Counted from the stretch's first letter, positions 48,061 to 62,269 are shown. The stretch is 64,000 nt of DNA from Erinaceus europaeus (GCF_950295315.1 NW_026647187.1:1-64000); one strand, 5' to 3'. Notes: a model not told the origin generated them from the letters alone. Made by a program: numbers and translations.

Positions 48061-50157
48061 AATTCAAAAACCTCCTACACTGTGTTCATTGCTGACAGGT
48101 TCAAAGCTGGCTGTTAGAGATTGTAAGGCAGCAGCTCTCATGCCCACAGAACCCAGACAGCCCCAGCCTTCACAATAAGCTGTACTACCAGACCTGACAG
48201 TAATGTGTGTGTGTCTGTCTGTCTGTCTGTGTGTGTCTGTGTTTGCTCTGAGCTCACCTATAGTAGTCTCAGAGCATGGGTGTCAAGGTAGCCAGCCTCA
48301 CCTGCAACTTATGTACAGAGAACCTAGCTGGTCAGGGCAAGCCAGCTAGCCCAGATTCTGGCTAAGCTAGAATGCATATGCAAAGTGACTCTTATGTCTC
48401 GCTCTCCTGAGTTCCCCATTCAATCCCATGCCTCACTATCATCCAAACACTGCCAATGAGGGAAGCTGGCGCATCCCTTAGAATTCAGGGGCATGAGCCT
48501 GGCCAGTCATGTTTGGCTGCCTACTCAGCCTCCAGGCTCTCAGTCCACTGCTCAGGGCAGCAGATTACAAGCCCAGAAAGAACCCAGAGAGAGCTGTGTT
48601 TCAATATAGATGGGAACTGTGTTTGACCAAACAATAGTGGATGAACCCAGCCTCTTACACCTACCCTTTGGGTCTGGCTAAGGCAATTGCTCCTGTGGCC
48701 TCACAATCCCTGATCATGGTGTACTGGTGTCCACTCATGTCACTCAGAGAGATTCCCAGAAGTAGGCATGCATGAGTGTCCCATACAAAGTCGCTCAGCT
48801 TGCAGGAAGCACAAACTCCCCGGGCCCTTGATATGGAGAGACAAAAGGAAGATGGATGCCTCCATTGGCTGAATTAGGAGTTTCCAGTGGTGATCACAGT
48901 CCCGCCCCTCACCTGAGGGCCTAGCTGCTGCTAATAAAGGCAATTGGAAACAGCTGTTACCACTTGGGCCCTGAGGACATACTCAGGAATCCTTCCAGGA
49001 GCTAGCAGGCTGGCAGACCTCCTGACACTGGAATAGGTGTGCTCCCAGTTGGGAAGGCCTTCTGGCCAGAGGTGAGAATATTCCCTAGATACAAGAAAGA
49101 ACTTCAGGTTTCAAAAGGATTTGAAACCCCATGACTCACTTGGAAAAGACATTTCACAGCCATCAAAACACCCTCTTTCTGAACCCTGGAAGCTTCCGTT
49201 TTGCATGGAAAATCTGGACACTGGTGTAGCCATCAGTACCACAGATGCTTTACTTTCGGCCCAATAGAGGGAAAGCACAATGTGTGTGCCATGGTGGTAG
49301 AGTTTCACTTCTCTTGACCTGGGCTCTCATGGAATAAGGACTAGGATGCTGTGCAGGAAGGTGAGGAGGGATGCATTTAGGCTGAGTGTCAGCCTCAGGG
49401 CCCTGGAGAATGGGATTCAAGCACAGAGGGCCTGGACAGCTCCAGCTGGTGATGGACATATGCCTGTTACCTGCAGTAGTATCGCTGCCTCCACAGTTCC
49501 TCACTGTACTATGCCATATGCACGAGATTAAATAATCCAAAGGGCAAAGAAAGGAAAATTTCAACACCAGGAAGACCGAGTTCTTGATGCATGCACTGAC
49601 TTCCAGTAAGGGCCCAGTGAAGAACGCATGTAGAGACAGTCAGAGAGAATGACAGTGACAGAAAAGTACAGAAATTCTGGACCTGTGTTGATCAGTGCCA
49701 GAGCACTGAAGAGAAATCCTCCATGCCCATGCACACTTCTTACAAGAGGCATTGTTATTTTATATTTGTGAGGAAAGGTTACACTTAGAACATCTAGGTC
49801 TTACCCCACTCTGAGAAGCAACACTTGGCCTGCAGCCAACTCTCCAAAACTGCCCTCACCTCTCCAAATTGGAAGTTGTCTTAGTGAGGCTCCAGCCAAG
49901 AAGCAGGCTGGCGTATTGCATCTCCCTGGTCCAGCCTCAGCCTGTCCTGTGTGCAGGGAACTTCACTATGTTTATTTATTCTTTGACTTACAGTTTTGGG
50001 ATAGGACTCGGTGGAGAAAAAGAGCAAGAGGGAAGTAGATCATTTGGCAGCGGTTGTTTGTGCTGAGAGAGATTTGTAGACTGATAAGACGTATAGGAAT
50101 GGCTCTGTGAAATGTCTCTCATGACTGTGGCTCTAGCAAAAAATATTTTCAGACCTC

Positions 50158-50158
<1 letters not shown>

Positions 50159-50245
<87 letters not shown>
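50159..50245 (+). repeat. Compound (TA)n(GA)n microsatellite, block C
   Basis: Among the longest pure tracts; about 46 nt of TA then about 38 nt of GA. Confidence 0.95.
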
Positions 50246-50248
<3 letters not shown>

Positions 50249-50844
50249 TGATGTATTCATTTTCTATAATGGATTCGATATGACATTCAAACAGTTGATT
50301 GCTAAAACCTGGAGAGAAACTGTGCATCAGGAAAAGAATTGTCCAAAGGAGTAAAATCTCAAAATCATTAGCTGTATGCAGCTCCCATGGTACCGAGCGA
50401 AATAGGCTCGAGAAGGAACTCATCCAGGAGACTCTCCACATGGACAGGCACCACAAGTTTCCTAGTCTGGCACACACACAGGGCAGCTGCTAGTTCCCAG
50501 TGCAAGCCTCAGGGCAAAACCTCTCCCTCTTCTGTGTCTTTACATCTGAAAAGAAGAAAAGTGACCAAGGGCCCAGGAGAGCTACAATGGTGTCAATATT
50601 GAGCTGTAAATCAGAATGTGCCAAGTGTTTTGCACAAAATGACCTGTGCCACAGTGATCCTGTTGTTTTCTGTCTCTCCCTCCCTCACACACACACACAA
50701 ACACACACAAACACACACTCTCAGAGTCACACACACGCACACATCCACAGATGCACAGGCAGAAATGGAGTTATACACCTGCACACTGGACAGCTTCTGC
50801 AATGCAGGGCCGTGGGCTGAACCCTGCTTCGCACTTCCTGCAAG

Positions 50845-51150
50845 CTCGCCCAGCCTTTTAAGGCCAGCTCTGAGCTCCCATAGTAGGGCTTCCTTCAAAA
50901 GGCCTGCCCATAGGGAGCCAGCCATGCTCTGATAGGCCAGAGGCCTAGGCCACGCCCAGAACCCCTGCCAGCAATCTCATTGGCCAGTGTGCTTGGACAT
51001 GCCCAGGAGGGTCTGCGCTCCTAGTGTTTGATTGGCCAGTGGTCTTGAGCACCACCACCACGGCCTTGGTTATGCTCACTGGGCAGACTCTGGAAGGCCC
51101 GGCCACCAGCCACATCAGCTCGACTCTGATTGGCCTGTTGTCCCAGGGAC
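50845..51150 (-). promoter_or_regulatory. Block E: CArG box plus three inverted CCAAT boxes
   Basis: CArG at 50854-50863; ATTGG at 50979-50983, 51031-51035 and 51129-51133; one standard box is mutated (cactgggcag). GC-box-like cacgccc occurs twice. Confidence 0.5.
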
Positions 51151-51190
51151 ACGCCCCCAGCTAGCCAGAGAATATGCGAGTTAGAGAAGG

Positions 51191-51540
51191 TGAGAAAAGA
51201 AGTAGATGAATTGGAAAGAGACCAGAATTCAAAAACCTCCTACACTGTGTTCACTGATGACAGGTTCAAACCTGGCTTGTAGAGATTTTAAGGCAGCAGC
51301 TGTCATGCCCACAGACCCCAGACAGCTCCAGTCTTCACCATATACTGTACTACCAGACCTGACAGTAATGTGTGTGTGTGTGTATGTGTGTCTTTCTGTG
51401 TGTGTCTGTGTGTGCTCAGAGCTCACCTGTAGTAGTCTCAGACCGTGGGTGTCAAGGTAGCCAGCCTCACCTGCAACTTATGTACAGAAAACCTAGCTGG
51501 TTAGGGCAAGCCAGCTAGCCCATTTTCTGGCTAAGCAAGA
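51191..51540 (+). repeat. F block and start of G, switching to an AT module
   Basis: F has a TG tract at about 51369-51415. G ends at ctggctaagcaagaatg, followed by ccagagaactatgtgg, the recurrent switch described for 40651-41014. Confidence 0.82.
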
Positions 51541-52800
51541 ATGCCAGAGAACTATGTGGAAGCCCAAGAACCGATTTTGATCCCCTGGGAAAAGCTGGGC
51601 TAGTGGCAAATCAGATCTGCAGCTGTCTCTCTATCTCTTTTCCTGCTTGGGCCCTGCTCTCTCAATTTATGACTGTTTCTTCTCAATAGGAAAGTTACAA
51701 ATGACGTACAGAAATACAGGGAAAGTAGGAAAATTACCCCCATAGCCACTATTACATGTAACTGTTGACTGTAAACCATTCATCCCCCAAGAAAGAACAG
51801 AATAAATATTTGTGAGGTTAAAAACATTGTAGGTTAAATAGGGAACATTCTTTGAGTCATGAAATACTAATCCATTGTGCACTGGATGTCACTGTTAAAA
51901 ACAGTGCAGTAGTAGTTGTAATAGTGTGTAGTATCTGCAAAAGGAAATGTTGTGTGTCCAAAGTTCCCTTCAATTATAAGAGAAAATCTACCAGGCAGAA
52001 GAAATGACCCTCATGTTATACCTGACCAAATAAATAACTATGAAAATAAATGGGGATGACTTAGGAGGACTTGAAAAAATAAAAAATAATAATGAAAACA
52101 AAAACCACAAGAAGACCTGATTACAGCAGAAACATAGAAACCATCTGCTGAGAAACAGAGGGCTGCTTCAAAAATTCCCTAACACTTCAGGGTCCAAGGA
52201 AATTAAGATTTCCGGAAAAAGAAAAACACATACCTATTGAAGCTTACAATAGAAAAAGGAGGGAAGTTCTGGGCTATGATAATTACAATAAGGATGGTGA
52301 TAGAAACACTATTAGAAATGCTACTGGAAGGTTCTATTATTTATGATTGTATTGAATCCTGCTCCAATTATGTGGCCAATTATTTCTGAAAAACTAGGCT
52401 GTTATAAATGTGTAATTCTGAATTAAGGTCAAATACATAGGTCAACAATTCTAAAATGACATATATATATATGTATATATATGCATATATATGTATATAT
52501 ATGTTTATATATGTATATCTTTATTATAAACTCTGAGTGATACTGGCATGGAAATGAGGAGACAGAATATGGCTTGTGTCAGAAAGACTTATAAACTGAG
52601 GCTCCAGTAGCCTAGGAGAAATCGCCAACACAACAAATGAGAGCTCAGCAGTGCTCTGGTAACTCTCTTTGTATATCTGGGCCTGTCAGTAAAATAAGTA
52701 TATAAGTAAAATATAAATGAGTGAAGACAGAGTGTATGACAGCATGTGAGAGTTAGAGACAGAGAAGGCGAGAAGAGAAATAGATGAGTTGGAAAGAGAC
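51541..52800 (+). repeat. AT-rich module
   Basis: One copy of ~1.26 kb with an elaborate TATATG tract (about 52455-52515). It leads to the next core F block. No gene is seen. Confidence 0.83.
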
Positions 52801-52945
52801 CAGAATTCAAAAACCTCCTACACTGTGTTCATTGATGACAGGTTTAAACCTGGCTTTTAGAGATTGTAAGGCAGCAGCTCTCATGCCCACAGAACCCAGA
52901 CAGCCCCAGCCTTCACCATATGCTATACTACCAGACCTGACATTA

Positions 52946-53017
<72 letters not shown>

Positions 53018-53745
53018 GTGTATCTGTGTGTGCTCTGAGCTCAACTATAGTAGTCTCACAGCATGGGTGTCAAGGTAGCCAGCCTCACCTTCAACTTATG
53101 TACAGACAACCTAGCTGGACAGGGCAAGCCAGCTAGCCCAGATTCTGGCTAAGCAAGAATGCATATCCAAAGGGACTCTCATGTCTCGCTCTCCTGAGTT
53201 CCCCATTCAATTCCATGCCTCACTATCATCCAAACACTTCCAATGGGGTAGCTGGGGCACCCCTTAGAATTCAGGGTGTCCAGTCATATTTGGCTGCCTA
53301 CTCAGCCTCCAGGCTCTCAGTCCACTGCTCAGGGCAGATGATTACTAGCCTGGAAAGAACCCAGAGACACCTGTGTTTCAACATAGATGGGAACTTGTTT
53401 GACCAAACAATAGTGGATGAACCCGGCCCCTTAGACCTACCATTAAGGTGTGGCAAAGGCAATTGCTGCTGTGGCCTCACAATCCCTAATCATAGTGTCC
53501 TGGTGTCCACTCATCACATTCAGAGAGATTCCCAGAAGTAGGCATGCATGAGTGTCCCATACAAAGTTGCTCTGCTTGCAGGAAGCACAAATCCGTGAGC
53601 CCTTCCTATGGAGAGACAAAAAGAAGATGGATGCCTCCATTGGCTAAATCAGGAGCTTCCAGTGGAGATCACATCCCTGCCCCTCACCTGAGGGCATGGC
53701 TGCTGCTAATAAAGGCAATTGGAAACACCTGCTACCACTTGGGGC
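52801..53745 (+). repeat. Core module, partial (F-G-A)
   Basis: F carries the longest TG/TCTG tract of the window (about 52948-53018). G and A (AATAAA at 53708) follow. The copy stops after ctaccacttggggcacttg, where another F block begins at once, so B through E are deleted. Confidence 0.82.
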
Positions 53746-54088
53746 ACTTGAGAAATAGATGAGTTGGAAAGAGACCAGAATTCAAAAACCTCCTACATTG
53801 TGTTCATTGATGACAGGTTCAAACCTGGCTTGTAGTGATTGTAATGCAGATCTCATGCCCACTGACCCCAGAAAGCCCCAGCCTTCACCATATGCTGTAC
53901 TACCAGACCTGACAGTAATGTGTGTGTGTCTGTCTGTCTGTGTGTGTGTGTGTCTGTGTGTGCTCAGAGATCACCTATAGTAGTCTCGGAGCATGGGTGT
54001 CAAGGTAGCCAGCCTCACCTGCAACTTGTGAACAGAGAACCTAGCTGGTCAGTGCAAGGCAGCTATCCCATATTCTGGCTAAGCAAGA
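53746..54088 (+). repeat. F block and start of G, switching to an AT module
   Basis: F with a TG/TCTG tract at about 53918-53960, then G up to the gctaagcaagaatg switch point. Confidence 0.82.
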
Positions 54089-57000
54089 ATGCCAGAGAAC
54101 TATGTGGAAGCCCAGGACACCATTTTGAGCCCCTGGTCACCACTTACCCAGCTAGGGAAAAGCTGGGCTACTGGCAAATCAGAGCTGCAGCTGTCTCTCT
54201 GTTTCTCTTCCTGCTTGGGCCCTGCTCTCTCAATTTATGACTGTTTATTTCTCAATAATAAAGTTATAAATGATGTACAGAAATACAGGGAAAGTGGCAA
54301 AAATTACCCCCGTGCCCACTATTACATGTAACTGTTGACTGTAAACCATTCCTCCCCCAAGAAAGAACAGAATAAATATTTGTTAGGTTAAAAACATTGT
54401 AGGTTAAATAGGGAACATTCTTTGAGCCATGCAATACTAATCCATTGTGCATTGGATGTCACTGTCAAAAATAGTGCAGTAGTATTTGTAGTAGTGTGTA
54501 GTATCTGCAAAAGGAAATGTATTCTGTGTCCAAAGTTCCCTTCAATTATAAGAGAAAATGTATCAGGCAGAAGAAATGACCCCTCATGTGATATCGGACT
54601 AACTATATAAATGAATATGAAAATATATGGGGATGATTGAGGAGGATTTAAAAAAAATAAAAAATAAAAACAAAAACCACAGGAAGACCTAATTACAGCA
54701 GAAATATAGAAAATGTCTGCTGAGACAGAGGGCTGCTTCAAAAATTCCCTGACACTTCAGGGTCCAGGCAAATTAATAATTCTGGAGAATGAAAAGAAAC
54801 GCATACGTATTGAAGCTTACACTAGAGAAAGGAGGCAAGTTCTGTACTATGATAATTACAATAAGGATGCTGATAGAAAGGCTATTGGAAATGCTCCTGG
54901 AAGGTTTATAATTTATAATTGTAGTGAAACCTGCTCCAACTATGTGACCAATTATTTGTGAATAAGGAGGCTGTTATAAATGTGGTGATTCTGCATTAAG
55001 ATCAAATAAAAAGGTCAAAAATTCTAAAAATGACTGATATCTATATATATGTATATATATATATGTACATATAAGTATGTGTTTCTTTATTATAAACTAT
55101 GAGGTATACTGGCATGGCTATGAGGAGACAGAGTATGTTTTGTGACATAGAGTCTTACAAAGCTGAGGCTTTGTATATATTATATATTATATATATAAAC
55201 CTAGATGAAATCGCCAACAAAACAAGCTAGAGCTCAGCAGTGCCCTGGTGACTCTCTTTGTATATCTGGGCCTGTCAGTAAAATAATATATAAGTAAAAT
55301 ATTAATGAGTGCAGACAGAGTGAGTGAGAGCATGTGAGAGTCAAAGACAGAGAAGACAAGAAGAGAAATAGAAGAGTTGGAAAGAGACCAGAAGTCAAAA
55401 ACCTCCCACACTGTGTTCATTGATGACAGGTTCAAACCTGGGTTGTAGAGATTGTAATGCAGCAGTCTCATGTCCACAGACCCCAGACCACCCCAGCCTT
55501 CACCATATGTGTGTAGTATTTATGACAGGAAATGTATTGTGAGTGAAAACTTCCCATCAATTATAAGAGAAAAATCTATCAAGCAGAAGAAATGACCCCT
55601 CATGTAATATAGGACTAAATAAATAAATAAATATGCATATAAATGGGGATGATCTAGGAGGATTTGAAAAGAATGAAAAATAAAACCAAAAAGCACAAGA
55701 AGACCTGATTACAGCAGAAACATAGAAACCATCTGCTGAGAAACAGAGGGCTGCTTAAAAAATTCTGAGACACTTCAGAGTCCAGGGAAATTAAGATTTC
55801 AGGAGAATGAAAAGAAACTCATATGTATTGAAGCTTAAGCTAGAGAAAGGAGGTGAGTTCTGTACTATGATAATTACAATAAGGATGCTGATAGAAATGC
55901 TATTAGAAATGCTACTGGAAGGTTCTATTATATATAATTGTATTGAATCCTGCTCCAGCTATGTGGCCAATTATTAATGAAAAAGGAAGCTGTTATAAAT
56001 GTGTTAATTTTGATTTAGATCAATTACATAGATTGATAATTCCAAAAATGGCAGATATATATATATTTATTATAAAGTCTGAGAGATACTGCCATGGATA
56101 TGAGGAGACAGAATATGGCTTGTGTCAGAGAGAATTACAAAGCTGAGGCTCAAGTAGCTTTGATGAAAACACCAACAAAAAAATCCAGAGCTCAGCAGGG
56201 CTCTGGTAACTCTCTTTGTATATCTGGGCCTGTCAATAAAATAAAGATATAAGTAAATTACTACTGAGTGCACATAGAGTGAGTGAGAGCCTGTGAGAGT
56301 CTGATACAGAGAAGGCTAGAAGAGAAATAGAAGAGTTGGAAATAGAAAAGAAGTCAAACCCCCTAGATTGTGTTCATTCATGACAGGTTCAAACCTGGCT
56401 TGTAGAAATTGTAAGGCAGCAGCTCTAATGCCCACAGACCCAAGACAACCCAAGCCTTCACCATATTTGTGTAGTATTTGCCCCAGGAAATGCATTGTGC
56501 ATCAAAAGTTCCCTTCAATTATAAGAGAAAATCTATCAAGCAGAAGAAATGACCCCTCATGTGATACCTGACTTAATAAAAAATATGCAAATAAATGGGG
56601 ATGACCTAGGAGGACTTGAAAAAATAAAAAAAATGAAAACAAACACCATAAGGAGACCTGATTACAGCAGAAACATAGAAACCATCTGCTGAGAAACAGA
56701 GGGCTGCTTCAAAAATTCCCTAACACTTCAGGGTCCATGGAAATTAAGATTTCCGGAAAAAGAAAACAAACACATACGTATTGAAGCTTACACTAGAAAA
56801 AGGAGGGAAGTTCTGGGCTTGATAATTACAATAAGGATGCTGAGGGAAACACGATTAGAAACTCTACTGGAAAGTTCTATTATTTATATTTGAATTAAAT
56901 GCTGCGCCAACTATATGGCCAATTATTTCTGAAAAACTAGGCTGTTATAAATGTGGTAATTCTGAATTAAGGTCAAATACATAGGTCGACAATTCAAAAA

Positions 57001-58194
57001 ATAACAGATATATAAATAAATATATATATATATATATATGTATATCTTTATTAAAAACTCTGAGTGATACTGCCATAGAAATGAGGAGACAGAATATGGC
57101 TTGTGTCAGAAAGACTTACAAACTGAGGCTCCTGTAGCCTAGGTGAAATAGCCAACACAACAAGCCAGAGCTCAGCAGTGCTCTGGTAACTCTCTTTGTA
57201 TATCTGGGCCTGTTAGTAAAATAAGTATATAAGTAAAATATTAATGAGTGAAGACAGAGTGTGTGAGAGCATGTGAGAGTTAGGGACAGAGAAGGCGAGA
57301 AGAGAAATAGATGAGTTGGAAAGAGACCAGAATTCAAAAACCTCCTACACTGTGTTCATTCATGACAGGTTCAAATCGGGCTTGTAGAGATTATAAGGCA
57401 GCAGCTCTAATGCCCACAGACCCCAGACAACCCAAACCTTCACCATATGTGTGTAGTATTTCCCCAGGAAATATATTTTTCTTCAAAAGTTCCCTTTAAT
57501 TATAAGAGAAAATCTATCAGGCAGAAGAAATGACCCCACATGTTATACCTGACTAAATAAATAAATATGCAAATAAATGGGGATGATCTAGGAGGACTTG
57601 AAAAAATAAAACAAAAATAAAAAAAAACTACAAGATGACCTAATTACAGCAGAAACATAGAAACCATCTCCTGAGAAACAGAGGCTGCTTCAAAAATTCC
57701 CTAACACTTCAGGGTCCAAGGAAATTAAGATTTCCGAAAAAAGAAAACACATACCTATTGAAGCTTACACTAGAAAAAGGAGGGAAGTTCTGGGCTATGA
57801 TAATTACAATAAGGATGCAGATAGAAACACTATTAGAAATGCTACTGGAAGGTTCTATTATTTATGATTGTATTGAATCCTGCTCCAACGATATGGGCAA
57901 TTATTTCTGAAAAACTAGGCTGTTATAAATGTGGTAATTCTGAATAAGGTCAAATACATAGGTAGACAATTCAAAATATGACAGATGTATAAATATATAT
58001 GTATATATATATGTATGTATGTATATCTGTATTATAAACTCTGAGTGATACTGGCATGGAAATGAGGAGACAGAATATGGCTTGTGTCAGAAAGACAAAC
58101 TGAGGCTCCAGTAGCCTAGGTGAAATCGCCAACACAACAATCCAAAGCTCAGCAGTGCTATGGTAACTCTCTTTGTTATCCGGGCCTGTCACTA
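54089..58194 (+). repeat. Four tandem AT-rich modules
   Basis: Copies start at about 54089, 55503, 56463 and 57447. Each of the first three ends in an F-like block that passes straight into the next copy at tgtgtagtatt. The last copy fuses to block S. The period of the later copies is about 0.96-0.98 kb. TA-rich tracts lie near 55040-55075, 56052-56070, 57015-57045 and 57990-58025. This is the largest stretch without core sequence outside the L1. Confidence 0.84.
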
Positions 58195-58418
58195 ACAGTT
58201 TTGGTATAGGACTTGGTGGATAAAGAGCAAGAGGGAAGTAGAAGATTTGCCAGCTGTACTTTGTGCTGAGAGTAATTTGTAGAGTGACAAGAGGTAAACG
58301 AATGGCTCTGTGAGATGTCTCTCATGACTGTGGCACAGAATGGCCAGGTGTATCCGCATTACTACCTGAATCCAGAGCTGTGCAGGTCTCTAGCTAAAAT
58401 ATATTTCATACCTCTACA

Positions 58419-58419
<1 letters not shown>

Positions 58420-58504
<85 letters not shown>

Positions 58505-58511
58505 GGGGGGG
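58420..58511 (+). repeat. Compound (TA)n(GA)n microsatellite, block C
   Basis: A long TA tract, then a GA tract ending in gggagagaggggggg. Confidence 0.95.
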
Positions 58512-59119
58512 AGATCAAGACACTGATGTAGTCATTTTCTACAATGGATGCGATATGATATTCAGACAATTGATTGCTAAAACCTGGAGAGAAACTGTTC
58601 ATCAGGAAAAGAATTGTCCAAAGGAGTAAAATCTCCAAATCATTAGCTATATGCAGCTCCAACGGAACCTACCAAAAAAGGCTCGAGAAGGAACTCATCC
58701 AGGACACTCTCCATATGGACAGGCACAACAAGTTTCCTAGTCTGGCAACACACACAGGGCAGCTGCTAGTTCCCAGTGCAAGCCTCAGGGCAAAAACCTC
58801 TTCCTCTTCAGTGTCTTTACATCTGAAAAGAAGAAAAGTGACCAAGGGCCAAGGAGAGCTACAATGGTGTCAATATTGAGCTGTAAATCAGAATGTGCCA
58901 AGTGTTTTGCAGAAAATCACCTGTAACACAGTGATTCTGTTGTTCTCTCTCTCTCTCCCTCCCTCACACACACACACAAACACACACAAACACACACTCT
59001 CACAGTTACACACACGCACACATCCACAGAGGCACAGGCACAAACTGAGTTATACACATGTACACTGGACAGCTTCTGCAAGGCACGGCCCTGGGTGAAC
59101 CCTGCTTCGCACTTCCTGG

Positions 59120-59375
59120 AAGCACAAACAGCCATTTAAGGGCAACTCTGAGCTCCCATTGTGGGGTTTACTTCAGAAGGCCACAGACAGGGCACCAGCC
59201 ATGCTCTGATAGGCCACAGGCCTAGGCCACGCCCAGAACCCCTGCCAGCAATATCATTGGCCAGTGTGCTAGGACACTCCCACGAGTGTCAAGACATCTA
59301 GTCAGTGATTGCTGAGCAACCTTGAGCACCGCCCACATGGCCCTGAAGCACACTCATTGGGCAGCCTCTGGAAGG
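59120..59375 (-). promoter_or_regulatory. Block E: CArG box plus two inverted CCAAT boxes
   Basis: CArG variant CCATTTAAGG at 59132-59141; ATTGG at 59256-59260 and 59356-59360; the middle box is mutated (gattgctgag). Confidence 0.45.
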
Positions 59376-59566
59376 TCCGCCCACCAGCCACTTCTGCAGA
59401 AAAGAGATGAGAATCTAAAAACCTCCTACACTGTGTTCATTGATGACAGGTTCAAAGCTGGCTTGTAGAGATTGTAAGGCAGCAGCTCTCATGACCACAG
59501 AACCCAGAGAGCGCTAGCCTTCACTATATGCTGTACAACCAGACCTGACAGTAATGTGTGTGTGTG

Positions 59567-59597
<31 letters not shown>

Positions 59598-61600
59598 ATC
59601 TGTCTGTCTGTCAGTGTCTGTCTGTGCTCAGAGCTCACCTATAGTAGTCTCAGAACATGGGTGGGAAGGTAGCCAGCCTCACATGCAACTTATGTACAGA
59701 GAACCTAGCTGGTCAGGGAAAGGCAGCTAGCCCAGATTCTGGCTAAGCAAGAATGCACATGCAAAGGGACTCTCATGTCTCCCTCTCCTGAGTTCCTGAT
59801 TCAATCTCATGCCTCACTATCATCCAAACACTGCCAACGGGGGAAGCTGGGGCACCCCTCTGAATTCAGGGGCATGAGACTGTCCAGTCATGTTTGGCTG
59901 CCTACTCAGCCTCCAGACTCTCAGTCCACAGCTCAGGGCAGCAGATTACAAGCACAAAAAGAACCCAGAAATAGCTGTGTTTTAACATAGATGAGAACTG
60001 TGTTTGACCAAACAATAGTGGATGAACCCAGCCCATCACACCTACCCTTTGGGTCCAGCTAAGGCAATTGCTCCTGTGGCCTCACAATCCCTGATCATGG
60101 TGTCCTGGTGTCCACACATCACACTCATAGAGATTCCCAGAAGTAGGCATGCATGAGTGTCCCATACAAAGTCGCTCTGCTTGCAGGAAGCACAAACTCC
60201 CCGGGCCCTTGCTATGGAGAGACAAAAGGAAGATGGATGCCTCCATTGGCTGAATTCAGAGCTTCCAGTGGAGATCAAAGCCCCGACCCTCACCTAAGGG
60301 CCTGGCTGCTGCTAATAAAGGCAATTGGAAACACCTGTTACCACTTGGGGACTGAGGATATACTGAGGAATCCCTCCAGGAGCTTGTAGGCTGGCAGACC
60401 TCCTGACCCTGGGATAGTTGTGCTCCTAGATGGGAGGGCCTTCGGTCCAGAGGTGAGAATATTCCCTAGATACAAGAACGAACTTCAGGTTTCAAAAGGA
60501 TTCGAAACCCCAGGAGGCACTTGGAAAAGACTTTTCACAGCCTTCAAAACACCCTCTTTCAGAACTCTGGAAACTTCCGTTTTGCGTGGAAAATCTGGAC
60601 ACTGATGTGGCCATCAGTACCACAGAGCCTTTACATTCGGCCCAATAGAGGGAAAGCACAATGTGTGTGCCAGGGTGGTAGAGTTTCACTTCGCTTGACC
60701 TGGGCTCTCATGGAATAAAGACAAGGATGTGGTGCAGGAAATTGAGGAGGCTGCATTTAGGCTCAGTGTCAGCCTCAGGTCCCTAGAGAATGGGAGTCAA
60801 GCACAGAGGGACTGGACAGCTGCAGCTAGAGATGGACATATGCCTGTTACCTGCAGCAGGAACGCTGTCTCCTCAGTTCCCCTCCGTACTACGCCATATG
60901 CAGGAGACTAAATAATCCAAAGGGCAAAGAAAGGAAAATTTCAACACCAGGACGACCGAGTTCACGTTGCATGCACTGACTTCCACGAAGGGTCCAGTGA
61001 AGAAGGCACGTAGAGACAGTCAGAGAGACAGAATGACAGTGACTGAGAAGGACAGAAATTCTGGCCATGTGTTGATCAGTGCCAGAGCACTGAAGAAAAA
61101 GCCTCCATACTCATGCATACTTCTTACAAGTGGCATTGTTATTTTATGTTTGTGAGGAAAGGTTACACTTAGAACCTCTAGGTCTTACCCCACTCTGAGA
61201 AGCAACACTTGGCCTGCAGCCCACTCTCCAAAACTGCCCTCACCTCTCCAATTTGGAAGTAGTCTTTGTGATGCTCCCGCCAAGGTGCACACTGGCATAT
61301 TGCATCGCCCTGTTCTAGCCTCAGACTGTGCTGTGTGCAGGGAACTGCACTATGTCTATTTCTTTTTTGATTTGCAGTTCTGGGATAGGACTCAGTGGAC
61401 AAAAAGAGCAAGAGGGAAGTAGATGATTTGGCAGCTGTAGTTTGTGCTGAGAGATATTTGTAGAGTGATAAGAGGTAAATGAATGGCTCTGTGAGATGTC
61501 TCTCATGACTGTGGCTCAGAGGGGCCAGGTGTATCCGCATTACTACCCGAATCCACAGCTGGGCAGGTCTCTAGCTAAAATACATTTTCAGACCTCTACA

Positions 61601-61678
<78 letters not shown>
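61601..61678 (+). repeat. Compound (TA)n(GA)n microsatellite, block C
   Basis: A pure TA tract, then a pure GA tract. Confidence 0.95.
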
Positions 61679-61679
<1 letters not shown>

Positions 61680-62269
61680 AAGACACTGATGTAGACATTT
61701 TCTACAATGGATGCGATATGACATTCAGACAATTGATTGCTAAATCAGGAGAGAAACTGTTCATCAGGAAAAGAATTGTCCAAGGAGTAAAATCTCAAAA
61801 TCACTAGCTATATGCAGCTCCAACGGGACCTACCAAAAAAGGCTCGAGAAGGAACTCATCCAGGAAACCATCCACATGGACAGGCACCACAAGTATCCTA
61901 GTCTGGCAACACACACAGGGCAGCTGCTAGTTCCCAGTGCAAGCCTCATGGCAAAAACCTCTCCCTCTTCAGTGCATTTACATCTGAAAAGAAGAAATGT
62001 GACCAAGGGCCAAGGAGAGCTACAATGGTGTCAATATTGAGCTGTAAATCAGAATGTGCCAAGTGTTTTGCACAAAATCACTTGTGCCACAGTGATTCTG
62101 TTGTTCTCTCTCTCTCTCCCACCCACACACACACAGACACACACTCTCACAGTTACACACAGGCACACATCCACATAGGCACAGGCACAAACGGAGTTAT
62201 ACTCATGCACACTGGACAGCTTCTCCAAGGCAGGGCCCTGGGCTGAACCCTGCTTCGCACTTCCTGGAA

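Larger units (their letters stand above)
48061..51190 (+). repeat. Core module, complete
   Basis: F, G, A (AATAAA at 48933), B, S (49994-50090), C (50159-50245), D (about 50690-50740) and E (about 50850-51150) are present. The region just before C is ~85 bp shorter than in other copies (gctctagcaaaaaatatt near 50130). Confidence 0.86.
58195..59420 (+). repeat. Core module, partial (S-C-D-E)
   Basis: It starts inside S (donor after 58293), then C (58420-58511), D (about 58965-59005) and E (about 59130-59400). It is fused to the AT module at the same point as the copy at 1866. Confidence 0.85.

Noticed and set aside
59775..59990. Recurrent 71-95 codon frame in block G (SPSPEFPIQSHASL)
   Set aside because: Consensus has a TAG after RKSCVST; only copies with a point change read on. 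Pattern is neutral decay of a repeat, not a conserved protein.
60521..60718. 65-codon open frames on both strands of block B (SFRFAWKIWTLVWPSVPQ on +), present in most copies
   Set aside because: They are present because the copies share ancestry; both strands are open over the same bases, length is short, there is no start context, and some copies are broken. Not supportable as genes.
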